Made by a program: the position numbers and the translations under genes. From Actinomycetota bacterium (GTDB lineage: Bacteria; Actinomycetota; Actinomycetes; Nanopelagicales; Nanopelagicaceae): 9,823 nucleotides of DNA. Of this stretch, positions 1-6,542 are shown piece by piece (position 1 is the stretch's first letter; each line of letters begins with the position of its first letter). The notes under the pieces were generated by a model. That model did no database searches. It was not told the origin of the DNA and saw only the letters and a list, made by a program, of their open reading frames with translations. The stretch spans positions 1 through 9,823 of the forward strand of contig WLMD01000051.1 of NCBI GenBank assembly GCA_009700405.1, in the 5' to 3' direction.

Positions 1-2716
1 CACTTTGCAACGCAGCGGCGAGATCTGATGATTTCGAACCTGCAGCACCTGTTGATGTCGTAGTAGAAGTTGCTCCAGTTGTTCCGGAGTTTCCACCGAA
101 TACTTGATCAAGTGCACCTTGCAATGTGTCGTCGTAACCAATTTGATCACCGAAGGAAACAAGCACCTTCTGCAATAGTGGGTAAGAAGCAGTGTTAGCG
201 GTTGCACGAACGTAGACAGGTTGCACATACAACAATCCGCTTCCGACTGGAAGTGTCAGAAGGTTGCCTAGTACAACATCTGATCCACCTTGGCGCAACA
301 ATGACAATGAATTCGCGACAATTGGCTTGGCTTCAAAGTTGGAAGCAACTTGTGAAGGTCCGGCAATGTTTGTACTACGCGGTAACTGCAATACGGAAAT
401 CTTTCCATAATCAGGACCTGGGTCAGAGTTCACAGCAGCAAATGCTGACAAATTCTCACGCCCACCAATAGGTACAAATGGCGTTGTGAGTGAGAATGCA
501 GATTTAGTTTCACCTGGCATCTTCAGTGTTAAGTAATACGGAGGTTGCGCGCTTGCGTTTCCGCCGAATGTTGAAGGGTCACGAGGTACGCGCCAGAAAT
601 CCTGACCACCATAGAAAGCACTGGCTGTTCTCACGTGATACGTGCTTAAAATGTCACGCTGAACACGGAATAGATCCTCTGGGTAGCGAATGTGTGCGAG
701 AAGTGATTTAGAGATGGTGCTCTTGGCTTTGACTGAATTAGGGAAAGCCTTACTCCATGTCTTAAGAACTGGATCCTTAGCATCCCATTGATACAAGGTG
801 ACAGTTCCGTCATAAGCATCAACAGTTGCTTTCACAGAGTTACGAATGTAATTAATGCTTGCATTTGATTGTTGAGTGATGGATGCAGAGTTTGTTGTAA
901 GTGCATCTGATGTAGCAGTCGAAAGAGTCGTGCTCTTTGAATATGGGTATCCGGCACTTGTTGTGTAGCCATCAATAATCCAAATTATCTTTCCGTCTAC
1001 CAAGGCTGGGTACGGATCTCCATCAAGAGTTAACCATGGAGCAACCTTTGCCACGCGATCTCGGGGATTGCGCACGAAGAGAATCTTTGAATCGTTATTA
1101 ATAAGGTTCGATAAAACGATTCGTTGTTCTTGATATTTGAGTGCAAAGACCAAGCGATTAAAGAGGGATCCCATAGGGACGCCACCTTTACCGGTATAGG
1201 TGACGTTCTTTTGTCCATTGGCTGAAGAGTCATCTGGATAATCAAGTTCTGTTGGGGTTGAAGATTTTGCTCCACCAATAATGGAGTAGTCCGGAACATT
1301 CTCACCAAAGTAAACACGAGGTTCAAAAGTTCCAAGGCCCTTTGTTGGCGGAAGGTCTCCAACTAGGAATGAAGGTTTTCCGTCGGCGTCTCTTACATTT
1401 CCGTAGGCTGCAACAAAACCAAATCCGTGTGTGTAAACCAAGTGATCATTAATCCAGTTACGGCTTGGATTTCCTGCAAGGTTGAGTTCACGCACAGCAA
1501 CAACGGTGTCACGTACAACTCCGTTGACGGTGTAACGATCAATATCAAGGGACTCAGGGAAGCCGTAATAAGGCTTAATCTGCTGTAACTGGCGGAAGGT
1601 TGCAGATAAAACGTTTGGATCCATGAGGCGAATATTAGAAATTGTTGATGCGTCTTTGGAGAGCTGTCCTGCAGAAGTTGCGATTGTTGCCTGGTAATCA
1701 GTGATTTTTACATTATCAATACCGAATGCTGCACGGGTGGAGTCAATGTTCTTTTGGATGAATGGCGCTTCCTTAGATGACTCGCTTGGCTTTACTTGGA
1801 ATTGTTGAATCACACTTGGATAGACACCAGAAATTAGCACTGAAGAAATCACTAGAAGTGCAATACCCGCGGTAGGAAGAACCCAAGAGCGTCGAACGAT
1901 ATTTGCAAAGAATAGAAGTGAACAGATAACTGCAATGCCAGCCAAAATTGCCTTCGCGGGCAAGACGGCATTTACATCTGTATACGTAAGACCAGTTATA
2001 AGCTTTCCGTCTTTGAGTGCAAGGTGATAACGATCGAGCCAGTAGGCACCGGCCTTAAGTAACACCAAGATTCCTAGGAGAACTGAAAGCTGAACTCTGG
2101 CTGCAACCGTTGTGCGATCCTCGCGGGCTTGTAGGCGAATTCCGCCATAAAGGTAATGGACGACAGATGAAGCAATCAGAGAGAGGATCAGCGTTGAAAT
2201 TCCCCACTCAAGAAGTGACTGCCAAAATGGCAATCTAAAAGTGAAGAAAGAAATATCTAATCCAAATTGAGGATCTTTCACGCCAAAAAGCGTTGAGTTC
2301 TTAAAGAGGAGCCATGATGCCCACAGTTGGGAGCCGCCAGAACCAGCGAAATAAAAGAGCGCAACGGCCAGGCCACTCGTCACTAATCTGCGAATTGGCT
2401 CAATTTGTCCGCGGTAGCGTTCTAAATTATCTGCTTCGACGTTCATCGGTGCATACATCGGGCGTCGACGGAAAGCGATAATTACATTTGCGATGATTAT
2501 CAGTGAGGTTGCTAATCCGAATGTGACAAAGAGGAAAGCCTTAGTCTCAAGTGTCGTCTTCCAGACATTCGTGAAACTTACCGAACGAAACCAGAGCCAA
2601 TCCGCGTAGAAACCGCTCATTGATATAAGGGCGACGATGATGACTCCGACAATAACTGCTGTTATTACGAAAGGACCACGACGATTGGGCAGATTGGGCT
2701 GGCGATTAAAACTCAT
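1..2716 (-). CDS. UPF0182 family integral membrane protein, 3' end cut off by the window
   Basis: Reading leftwards from an ATG at 2716-2714, this frame stays open for about 905 codons to the window edge. The N-terminal third holds about seven hydrophobic helices (roughly residues 15-34, 60-82, 111-125, 165-190, 207-225, 253-273 and 280-299). A long, soluble, presumably extracytoplasmic part follows, with family-like segments such as VYTHGFGFVAAYG and YFGENVPDYSIIGG. The end visible in the window is Ser/Thr/Gly-rich after LDQVFGG, where relatives enter a short C-terminal tail, so probably only some tens of residues are missing. The ATG lies 9 bp after the stop of the S16 protease gene, so the two are surely co-transcribed; its ribosome site is weak, suggesting translational coupling. 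Family membership is secure. The function of UPF0182 is unknown, and none is assigned. Confidence 0.93.
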   Translation of the reverse strand, partial: MSFNRQPNLPNRRGPFVITAVIVGVIIVALISMSGFYADWLWFRSVSFTNVWKTTLETKAFLFVTFGLATSLIIIANVIIAFRRRPMYAPMNVEADNLERYRGQIEPIRRLVTSGLAVALFYFAGSGGSQLWASWLLFKNSTLFGVKDPQFGLDISFFTFRLPFWQSLLEWGISTLILSLIASSVVHYLYGGIRLQAREDRTTVAARVQLSVLLGILVLLKAGAYWLDRYHLALKDGKLITGLTYTDVNAVLPAKAILAGIAVICSLLFFANIVRRSWVLPTAGIALLVISSVLISGVYPSVIQQFQVKPSESSKEAPFIQKNIDSTRAAFGIDNVKITDYQATIATSAGQLSKDASTISNIRLMDPNVLSATFRQLQQIKPYYGFPESLDIDRYTVNGVVRDTVVAVRELNLAGNPSRNWINDHLVYTHGFGFVAAYGNVRDADGKPSFLVGDLPPTKGLGTFEPRVYFGENVPDYSIIGGAKSSTPTELDYPDDSSANGQKNVTYTGKGGVPMGSLFNRLVFALKYQEQRIVLSNLINNDSKILFVRNPRDRVAKVAPWLTLDGDPYPALVDGKIIWIIDGYTTSAGYPYSKSTTLSTATSDALTTNSASITQQSNASINYIRNSVKATVDAYDGTVTLYQWDAKDPVLKTWSKAFPNSVKAKSTISKSLLAHIRYPEDLFRVQRDILSTYHVRTASAFYGGQDFWRVPRDPSTFGGNASAQPPYYLTLKMPGETKSAFSLTTPFVPIGGRENLSAFAAVNSDPGPDYGKISVLQLPRSTNIAGPSQVASNFEAKPIVANSLSLLRQGGSDVVLGNLLTLPVGSGLLYVQPVYVRATANTASYPLLQKVLVSFGDQIGYDDTLQGALDQVFGGNSGTTGATSTTTSTGAAGSKSSDLAAALQS

Positions 2717-2725
2717 GCACCAACG

Positions 2726-3499
2726 TTACCGATTTCGTTGCCAAGTGCAATGTGAGATGGAGGTTTGGGCATCTTTGAGCACAGAAATGGCTTCTGTGAG
2801 GGTTTCCACCGAGTAGACCGTGAGGCCCGAGGGGATGTGATGAACATCGTCGCAATTGCTCGTTGGCGCGAGAAAAACCGTGGCTCCTGATCGCTTTGCT
2901 GCAATCAATTTTTCATCGATTCCACCTATGGGACCTATAACTCCCTGAGCATCTATCGTCCCGGTACCAGCGATGGTTCTACCCGTAAGAAAATCATTGG
3001 GGGTTAATCGCGCAACGACAGCCAGTGCAAATATCAAACCGCCACTTGGGCCGCCAGTGTTCTTTACCGAGATTTTCACTTTGACTTTACGTGGATCCAC
3101 GGGTGTGCCGATCTTGTCTAGATAGGAGAAAGCTGAGACCGTTGCAGCGCTTTGAGAACCATCCATATCTGCTTTATTAACTGCATTAATCTGTTGCGAA
3201 CTCTGTTCAGGTGGATATACAACGTCTCGAGGTAGAACGATTGAGTCTGCCTTTGCCCAGGAATAGAGAACATTCGCGCCAAAAATTGGTGAGCCAGGAC
3301 TAGTTGCAAGCACTGTTACCAAGAGCAACTTCCCCGATGTCGGATACGTGGGTGCACCTTCAATGGTGATCATCTTCTCAAGAACGTCAGCGCCTCCACC
3401 CGGTTGTAAAACAACGTATGGCAACGGCACTAATCCAGCTAACGTCAAAAAGATACCTACTATAAATAACGCGAATCGTGGAAGAGGAGAGAATCGCAT
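2726..3499 (-). CDS. YlbL-like membrane-anchored S16 (Lon-type) serine protease lacking the PDZ domain
   Basis: A 257-residue protein with an N-terminal membrane anchor (about residues 8-27) followed by the family segment PYVVLQPGG, so the body is extracytoplasmic. The C-terminal Lon-type proteolytic domain is clear. The nucleophile is Ser152 in TGGPSGGLIFAL. The general-base Lys197 lies in GGIDEKLIAAK, 45 residues later, close to the spacing in Lon. AGTGTIDAQGVIGPIGG and ATVFLAPTSNC are also family signatures. Relatives such as M. tuberculosis Rv3194c are about 340 residues because a PDZ domain sits between the 'SQ-AA--A--YL' helix and the 'GGPS' strand. Here those are about 30 residues apart (SQSAATVSAFSYL at 115-127, GGPS at 149-152), so the PDZ domain is absent. 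The frame is uninterrupted and the catalytic pair is kept, so it looks functional. A GAGG sits 8 nt before the ATG. It is the second gene of a three-gene operon. Confidence 0.92.
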   Translation of the reverse strand: MRFSPLPRFALFIVGIFLTLAGLVPLPYVVLQPGGGADVLEKMITIEGAPTYPTSGKLLLVTVLATSPGSPIFGANVLYSWAKADSIVLPRDVVYPPEQSSQQINAVNKADMDGSQSAATVSAFSYLDKIGTPVDPRKVKVKISVKNTGGPSGGLIFALAVVARLTPNDFLTGRTIAGTGTIDAQGVIGPIGGIDEKLIAAKRSGATVFLAPTSNCDDVHHIPSGLTVYSVETLTEAISVLKDAQTSISHCTWQRNR

Positions 3500-3522
3500 G
3501 TGCAGTGCCTCGAGTGAGCGGA

Positions 3523-3750
3523 CTACGCGTCCTTCTCGGGACTTTCTATTTTTTCATCATTCTCAGGCGCAGCATTCTCTTGCGCTTCACGAAACGAACT
3601 TTGAAAGCGCTGAAATTGCGTTACGGAACGAGTCGTCTCATTTTCAAACCTCTCCTGAAACTTGGTAACCCAAAGGACATAGCCCAAAACCCCAATAAGG
3701 GCAGTGATGGGAATAATCCACCACACGAGGGCGGAGAAAGTCGTTGACAT
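3523..3750 (-). CDS. Small single-helix membrane protein with charged C-terminal tail
   Basis: A 75-residue protein with one strong transmembrane helix (about residues 7-28, rich in W, I, V, L and G). A polar tail follows, rich in Gln, Glu and Phe (residues 29-56, with SVTQFQRFQSSF), ending in an acidic, probably disordered stretch. It is the first gene of the operon with the S16 protease (23-bp gap) and the UPF0182 gene. I recall small actinobacterial membrane proteins with a similar 'SV--F-RF' tail near YlbL-type genes, so it may be a conserved partner; this is recollection, not a search. The function is unknown; a role with the adjacent protease is only a guess from position. The ORF opens at an ATG close to a promoter-like TAGACT, so translation may be leaderless. 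Confidence 0.75.
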   Translation of the reverse strand: MSTTFSALVWWIIPITALIGVLGYVLWVTKFQERFENETTRSVTQFQRFQSSFREAQENAAPENDEKIESPEKDA

Positions 3751-3756
3751 AGCGTG

Positions 3757-3762
3757 AGTCTA
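3757..3762 (-). promoter_or_regulatory. Probable -10 element of a leaderless promoter for the three-gene operon
   Basis: On the minus strand, TAGACT (a TANNNT match) ends six bases before the ATG at 3750. Transcription would therefore start at or next to the A of the start codon. No purine-rich ribosome site lies between, and no good TTGAC-like -35 is visible. Leaderless genes with only a -10 are common in actinobacteria. Assignment is inference from spacing. Confidence 0.45.
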
Positions 3763-3831
3763 CCCTGCTCGGGAAGAAAGCGTGGCTTCGGATTGTTCTA
3801 CTACGTAAGGGTAGAGTTTAAGAAGAGTGAT

Positions 3832-3836
3832 GGAGG
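3832..3836 (+). promoter_or_regulatory. Ribosome binding site setting the GTG start of the DUF2342 gene
   Basis: GGAGG lies four bases before GTG at 3841. The same frame is open up to 3754, but the extra 29 residues (basic and aromatic, beginning MSLPCSGRKR) overlap the divergent promoter region and do not resemble the family. From GTG the protein starts MAPFGFTPPG, which resembles the 'PFGF' opening of relatives. A possible -10 (TAGAGT, 3812-3817) precedes it, without a convincing -35. Confidence 0.65.
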
Positions 3837-3840
3837 AACA

Positions 3841-5139
3841 GTGGCACCGTTTGGTTTTACACCGCCTGGGGATTCTGATGATTCGGAGAATTCCGAAAAC
3901 GGGATGCCCGATTTCTCTGCACTCTTTGAGCAACTAGGAATTAGCCCTGAGAATCTCAAAGATTTCACAAACTTAGGATTTCTTAGTTCAGCGAATTCCA
4001 ATTCATCAGCCAGCGAATTTACTTTTCCTATTGGAATTACTCGAGACGTCGCTAAGAAGTTTGTTAGCGCCAAAGGCTCTTTGCCAATTGGAACAACCGA
4101 CTTGAGCCAGATACACGATGCCATGGAGATTGCAGAACTATGGCTCAATGAAGCAACTGTTTTCCCTGCTAGTTCAAGTGCAAAGAATGTAATGACCCGT
4201 AACGACTGGGTTGATTCCACCATGGCTGGATGGCAACTTACTGTTGAACCACTGGCGCTCGGACTTGCCCAAGCGCTCTCATCTGTTATTGAAGGCCAAG
4301 AAATGCCTGAAGATTCAATGCCCCTTGAGGCGGTTGCTGGGTTGCTTCGTGGGTTTATCGCAACGATGATCGCAACTCAGTTGGGCCAATGTGTCGGCGG
4401 GTTAGCCGAGAGCGTCACCGGCGCCCATGACGTTGGATTGCCTTTGCTCAATCCATCGCGACCAGCACTTCTTCCACAAAATATCGCGCAATGGAGCGTT
4501 GATATTGGTGTTCCTGAATCCGAGATTCGCATTTTTCATGCATTGCGCGAAGGAGCGGTCGCACGATTATTTGATAGCAATCCATGGCTTGTTGATTACA
4601 TGCGTATGGCAATTGCCGATTATGGAAAAGGCATTCACATCGACGTTGAAAAAATGCAACAACAGGCACAAGAGGCAATGGAATCTGGTGCTATCGACCC
4701 TGACAATCCTGAAACTCTTACTCTGGCACTCAACCAAGGATTATTTACACCAGAGGAAAGTCCCCAGCAAGGTGCAGCACTCGCTAAATTGGAAACCGCT
4801 TTGGCTCTCATAGATGGTTGGGCCGATGACGTGACAACTCTTGCAGCAGCAGATCGATTGCCTTCGTTGAATTCATTACGAGAAACTTTGCGTCGACGTC
4901 GCGCAACTTCCTCGCCAGCGCAACAACTTTTTTCATCACTCTTTGGACTTGAAGTTTCTCCACGGATGGCTCGCGAAGCGAGCGCCTTCTGGTTGGCTAT
5001 TCGCGAACTGCGCGACGTGGCTGCTCGTGATCAGATTTGGAGTGGCATCTTGCCAACGCACGAGGAGCTCAACGATCCAGCGACCTACCTGTCCAGTGTT
5101 GAAATTCCAGATGACCTCTCGGGCCTAGCGGGAATCTAG
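3841..5139 (+). CDS. DUF2342 family protein ('zinc-dependent metalloprotease' / putative hydrolase, Rv3195-like)
   Basis: A 432-residue soluble protein starting from GTG. After a Ser/Asp/Glu-rich N-terminus (residues 10-25) come family-like blocks. These are a Trp/Leu helix near 123-150, the small-residue helix with ATQLGQCVGGLAE (178-190), LPLLNPSRPALLPQNI (200-215), REGAVARLFDSNPWL (236-250), ALIDGWADDVT (322-332), RRRRA (351-355) and FGLEVSPR (368-375). The arrangement matches the actinobacterial family commonly annotated as zinc-dependent metalloprotease or F420-biosynthesis-associated hydrolase. However, no HExxH exists anywhere in the protein. The segment that, as I recall, reads REAAHxRLF in relatives is REGAVARLF here, so the His is replaced by Val240. 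Family assignment is firm; enzymatic activity is doubtful. It is transcribed divergently from the protease operon, as in mycobacteria. Confidence 0.9.
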   Translation: MAPFGFTPPGDSDDSENSENGMPDFSALFEQLGISPENLKDFTNLGFLSSANSNSSASEFTFPIGITRDVAKKFVSAKGSLPIGTTDLSQIHDAMEIAELWLNEATVFPASSSAKNVMTRNDWVDSTMAGWQLTVEPLALGLAQALSSVIEGQEMPEDSMPLEAVAGLLRGFIATMIATQLGQCVGGLAESVTGAHDVGLPLLNPSRPALLPQNIAQWSVDIGVPESEIRIFHALREGAVARLFDSNPWLVDYMRMAIADYGKGIHIDVEKMQQQAQEAMESGAIDPDNPETLTLALNQGLFTPEESPQQGAALAKLETALALIDGWADDVTTLAAADRLPSLNSLRETLRRRRATSSPAQQLFSSLFGLEVSPRMAREASAFWLAIRELRDVAARDQIWSGILPTHEELNDPATYLSSVEIPDDLSGLAGI

Positions 5140-5180
5140 ATTTCCCTATTACCGGACCCTAGCTCTTCAAAATCGGGGAA

Positions 5181-5189
5181 CCCCCCCCC
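5181..5189. repeat. C9 homopolymer preceded by GGGG
   Basis: Nine C residues follow GGGGAA just after the DUF2342 gene. G4 and C4 could form only a very small hairpin, and the tract after it is TCTTTC, not a clean T-run, so I do not call a terminator. The tract is non-coding. Its length may vary between strains or be affected by sequencing error. Confidence 0.6.
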
Positions 5190-5225
5190 TCTTTCTTGTA
5201 GATGTATTTTAGATTAATTGTGGGC

Positions 5226-5307
5226 AAAAAAAAGCGAAGTCCCCGGGCGCACGATTCTTTATCTGCCTTCCCCTTGCAGATACAGAACGGTTATCCGAGG
5301 ACTTCGT
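5226..5307 (-). ncRNA. Candidate small RNA gene, rod-shaped fold ending in T8, antisense to both neighbours
   Basis: Read on the minus strand from about 5307, the transcript would be about 82 nt, with its ends paired. The outer stem is CGAAGTCC (5306-5299) with GGACTTCG (5242-5235), continued by CGG/CCG past one mismatch. After an internal loop (about 5 x 5 nt) come CG/CG, TTCT/AGAA and TATCTGC/GCAGATA, separated by single unpaired bases. The apical loop is AAGGGGAAG (5275-5267), a purine-rich, Shine-Dalgarno-like sequence. The stem is followed by C and eight Ts (5233-5226), so the whole element doubles as an intrinsic terminator. Both flanking genes run on the plus strand, so no minus-strand gene lies upstream to terminate; the terminator therefore implies a transcript of its own. 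A promoter-like pair lies immediately upstream. It does not look like tRNA, 4.5S or 6C RNA. The family is unknown to me. Confidence 0.62.
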
Positions 5308-5314
5308 AGACTGA

Positions 5315-5343
5315 AACTTAAAGTATTTCTCCTTGAGAATCAA
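5315..5343 (-). promoter_or_regulatory. Promoter-like pair for the candidate small RNA
   Basis: On the minus strand, TTGATT (5343-5338) is separated by exactly 17 bases from TAAGTT (5320-5315). An A at 5307, just before the outer stem of the RNA, is seven to eight bases beyond the -10. The agreement of -35, spacer, -10 and predicted 5' end supports a dedicated promoter. Each hexamer alone is only a moderate match. Confidence 0.5.
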
Positions 5344-5387
5344 CCGAGATAGAGAGATTTATTCTCACCTCAACCCCCTTTTTTTGC

Positions 5388-5400
5388 TACCGTGGAGAGG
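5388..5400 (+). promoter_or_regulatory. Start region of the DUF45 gene: TACCGT -10-like box and GGAGAGG
   Basis: TACCGT (5388-5393) fits TANNNT and is followed directly by GGAGAGG (5394-5400). The GTG at 5400 overlaps this purine block, whereas the GTG at 5406 has it five bases upstream as a ribosome site, so 5406 is preferred. The TACCGT spacing would also allow a leaderless message starting at the 5400 GTG; the two options differ by two residues. A C5T7 pyrimidine tract (5375-5385 region) lies just upstream. Confidence 0.4.
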
Positions 5401-5405
5401 TGACG

Positions 5406-5969
5406 GTGGCCAAAGAAGACGATTTCGATCAGCAGCTGCCAGGTCTTAATGAAGGCGAAATTATTGTAATTCGCTCCAAACGACGAAAAAGAACGATTTC
5501 TGCCTATCGCCAAGGCGGAAGAATCGTTGTTTCTATCCCTGCAAGGCTGACAAAGGCCGAAGAGCGTTCGGCAGTTCCTGAAATGGTCGCCAAGATCCGG
5601 GCCCAAGAAATAGAAAAGACTGTCGATGAATCGGCGTTGGCCACCCGCGTCGATGAATTATTGGGGCTCTACGCCCCCGAAATTTCAGAGCGCCCAGTGA
5701 GCGTGACGTGGCGGATGATGCGAGAGCGGTGGGGTTCATGTACCAACCTTGATGCCACGATTCGCATTTCCAGCCGGCTTCAGCGCACCCCTGCCTATGT
5801 CCTGGATTTCGTCCTCTTTCATGAAGCGGTCCACCTTCGCTATGGAGACCATGGACCGGCCTTCAAAGCAGTCCTAGCCAGGTATCCGATGGAAGGACTG
5901 GCTCAGGCCTACCTAGATGGCTATGAAGCGGCTGAATCTGACCTCACCGTGCCCGACTTGCCCAATTAG
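5406..5969 (+). CDS. DUF45 / YgjP-like M48-clan metallopeptidase
   Basis: A 187-residue cytoplasmic protein with no signal peptide or membrane helix. The N-terminal half has a beta-rich part with KRRKRTISAYRQGG and IVVSIPARLT, typical of the YgjP-like domain, followed by a charged helix. The catalytic region comes next: WGSC (109-112), then FHEAVHLRYGDHGPAF, with an intact HExxH (His139, Glu140, His143) and a third zinc-ligand candidate, His149, in the 'DHGPAF' turn, where relatives have 'NHS--FW' or 'GHG--FW'. Length is near the family norm although slightly short. Homologues are predicted zinc metallopeptidases with unknown substrate, sometimes beside type I restriction genes, which are absent here. 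It stands alone between the small-RNA spacer and the DUF5679 gene. Two in-frame TAG stops end it because the terminal 9 bp is duplicated. Confidence 0.9.
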   Translation: MAKEDDFDQQLPGLNEGEIIVIRSKRRKRTISAYRQGGRIVVSIPARLTKAEERSAVPEMVAKIRAQEIEKTVDESALATRVDELLGLYAPEISERPVSVTWRMMRERWGSCTNLDATIRISSRLQRTPAYVLDFVLFHEAVHLRYGDHGPAFKAVLARYPMEGLAQAYLDGYEAAESDLTVPDLPN

Positions 5970-5979
5970 TCCAATTAGT
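5962..5979. repeat. Tandem 9-bp repeat spanning the DUF45 stop codon
   Basis: CCAATTAGT occurs twice back to back. The first copy contains the stop codon TAG and, because the unit is a multiple of three, the second supplies another in-frame TAG nine bases later. It is probably a simple slippage duplication. Confidence 0.7.
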
Positions 5980-6069
5980 CCCCAAAAGATCTCTTCATAA
6001 ACTTTGCGACACGCTCAAAAAACTCCTCCTCCACCCACTAATTAACCGCTTTTCCTGGCTCATGCGGGG

Positions 6070-6142
6070 TAATGTGACGCTCGTACGCTCGCGCATTTGT
6101 CGGGAAGCTCTCCCGTTAAACCGTTAGCGTCGATTGGAGGAG
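6070..6142 (+). promoter_or_regulatory. Promoter/leader of the DUF5679 gene with possible stem-loops and a strong ribosome site
   Basis: TAATGT (6070-6075) is a -10-like box without a clear -35. Downstream, GACGCT (6076-6081) can pair with AGCGTC (6126-6131), enclosing a tight hairpin CGGGA-AGCTC-TCCCG (6101-6115). GGAGGAG (6136-6142) follows, three bases before the ATG at 6146. If the TAATGT start is right, the outer stem would not be fully transcribed, so the structure is tentative. The ribosome site clearly favours the 6146 ATG over an in-frame TTG at 6134. The preceding stretch 5980-6069 holds nothing I recognise. Confidence 0.35.
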
Positions 6143-6145
6143 AAA

Positions 6146-6328
6146 ATGGCGGAGGCATACATCGGCAAGCTTGAGGACAACAGCGGGGCTTACTGCGTTA
6201 AGTGCAAAGAGAAGCGCGCCTTCACAGGCGAAGTAAAGGTCTCAGACTCTGGTCGTCGCATGGCGCAGGGCATTTGCTCAGTCTGTGGCACCAAACTCAA
6301 TCGCATTCTTGGTAAGGCACCACAGTAG
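6146..6328 (+). CDS. DUF5679 zinc-ribbon protein
   Basis: A 60-residue protein with two CxxC pairs (Cys17/Cys20 in YCVKCKEK and Cys44/Cys47 in CSVCGTK), forming a treble-clef or ribbon-like zinc site. The conserved stretch GRRMAQGICSVCGTKLNRILGK matches the actinobacterial DUF5679 family as I remember it. Such small basic zinc-ribbon proteins may bind nucleic acid or the ribosome, but no function is established. Compared with typical members, the N-terminus has a few extra residues before YCVKCK. Expression is probably high: it has a very strong ribosome site, its own 5' region and a strong terminator, so it is a monocistronic unit. Confidence 0.88.
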   Translation: MAEAYIGKLEDNSGAYCVKCKEKRAFTGEVKVSDSGRRMAQGICSVCGTKLNRILGKAPQ

Positions 6329-6407
6329 TAACACTCACGTTGTAGACCTGCCTGACCGAATAGGTCACGCAAGCAATACGTTAGTAAGAAGTAAAGAAGA
6401 AGTAAGG

Positions 6408-6441
6408 ACTGGCGTCTCCCACAAGGAGGCGCCAGTTTTTT
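6408..6441 (+). terminator. Intrinsic terminator after the DUF5679 gene
   Basis: ACTGGCG (6408-6414) pairs with CGCCAGT (6430-6436). The stem continues after a T/G pair with CTCC (6416-6419) and GGAG (6425-6428), closing a five-base loop, and six Ts follow (6436-6441). Between the gene and this hairpin lies an A/G-rich stretch with several near-copies of AGTAAG (6383-6407) and a small GACCT/AGGTC inverted repeat (6346-6363 region). Confidence 0.93.
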
Positions 6442-6542
6442 CGTAACCGAACTATCACCACCAGTTCATGAATCGCAGATGATTTACGGCCATTGTGCCA
6501 AAGCACCCTGCACTATCTTGGATTTCTTGCATTCTAATCCTC

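Noticed and set aside
1030..1362. 110-codon ORF and other frames inside the UPF0182 gene
   Set aside because: These are shadows in alternative frames of a long, clearly conserved coding sequence.
3754..3840. Upstream extension of the DUF2342 protein
   Set aside because: The added residues are unlike the family and overlap the divergent promoter region; GGAGG supports GTG at 3841.
3801..4223. Minus-strand ORF of 140 codons opposite the DUF2342 gene
   Set aside because: It is an antisense shadow with no domain pattern, ribosome site or promoter.
5130..5146. GGGAA/TTCCC inverted repeat over the DUF2342 stop as a terminator
   Set aside because: The stem is only five pairs and the following sequence is TATTACC, without a T-run.
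5226..5307. Element as 4.5S SRP RNA, 6C RNA or a tRNA
   Set aside because: The loop lacks the GGAA tetraloop and asymmetric loops of SRP RNA. There are not two hairpins with C6 loops. No T-arm or CCA-type acceptor is visible.
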